Shown here: in pieces, positions 50,737 through 50,740 of the stretch | Layout: each line of letters opens with the position of its first letter | How positions within the stretch are numbered: the stretch's first letter is position 1 | Assembly: GCF_008933605.1 (NCBI RefSeq) | Contig: NZ_WBUS01000007.1 | Location: 1-50,740 of the forward strand | Direction of reading: 5' to 3' | Length of the DNA: 50,740 nucleotides | Source: Albidovulum sp. | GTDB lineage: Bacteria > Pseudomonadota > Alphaproteobacteria > Rhodobacterales > Rhodobacteraceae | Notes under the pieces: generated by a model | Databases searched by the model: none | What the model was told of the DNA's origin: nothing | What the model saw: only the letters and a program-made list of their open reading frames with translations | Program-made: the position numbers and the translations under genes

Positions 50737-50740
50737 CGCC

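Overview
The window looks like a GC-rich alphaproteobacterial chromosome, probably Rhodobacteraceae-like. This rests on very high GC, alphaproteobacterial-style transporter families and tightly packed operons with repeated ATGA/GTGA stop-start overlaps. No rRNA, tRNA or CRISPR array was seen. All family calls come from reading motifs by eye; no database was searched.

Region 1 (1-9740). The 3' part of a broken TPP-dependent decarboxylase is followed by a carboxylate-sensing and uptake locus: a TctD/TctE-type two-component system with an extra periplasmic binding protein, divergent from tctCBA. An AtuA-like protein and a DUF4387 protein follow and probably process the imported acid. A CcmG/DsbE-type thioredoxin closes the plus-strand block.

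Region 2 (9336-16300, minus strand). This is a respiratory operon: a 59-residue one-helix protein, a CuA subunit II, a heme-copper subunit I, heme O synthase, a SCO copper chaperone, a cytochrome b/ferredoxin/MvhD fusion, an unknown anchored protein and a hemerythrin. Subunit I keeps all six metal-ligand histidines but has Gln where oxygen reductases have the cross-linked Tyr. It therefore resembles the eNOR type of nitric oxide reductase. An FNR/NnrR-type box lies upstream.

Region 3 (16300-24540). This is a mobile, less GC-rich island. It holds a MuF-GH19 fusion overlapping a secreted small protein (candidate toxin and periplasmic immunity pair), two divergent IS6-family elements in direct orientation, and between them a truncated BrxL-like protein with a MIT_C-like tail, a broken GIY-YIG fragment, an SF1 helicase and two small proteins that share a C-terminal module.

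Region 4 (24539-33165). A branched-chain-type ABC importer operon carries a Cys-rich unknown protein, a gamma-glutamylamide-synthetase-like protein and a thiolase. A divergent FCD-type GntR regulator adjoins it.

Region 5 (34095-50736). This is a bacterial microcompartment locus resembling the mycobacterial aminoacetone/1-amino-2-propanol (RMM) type. It has two BMC-T, one BMC-H and one BMC-P shell genes, a CoA-acylating aldehyde dehydrogenase with a C-terminal encapsulation-type helix, two class III PLP enzymes, two APH-type kinases, an SDR dehydrogenase, a polyamine-type ABC importer, an acyl-CoA synthetase, RidA and a DeoR regulator. The inferred route is aminoketone/amino alcohol, then phosphorylation, PLP-dependent phospho-elimination to an aldehyde, then acyl-CoA inside the shell. 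A shared 17-bp palindrome in front of the Liv/GntR pair and in front of the RidA/kinase pair suggests that one regulator ties regions 4 and 5 together.
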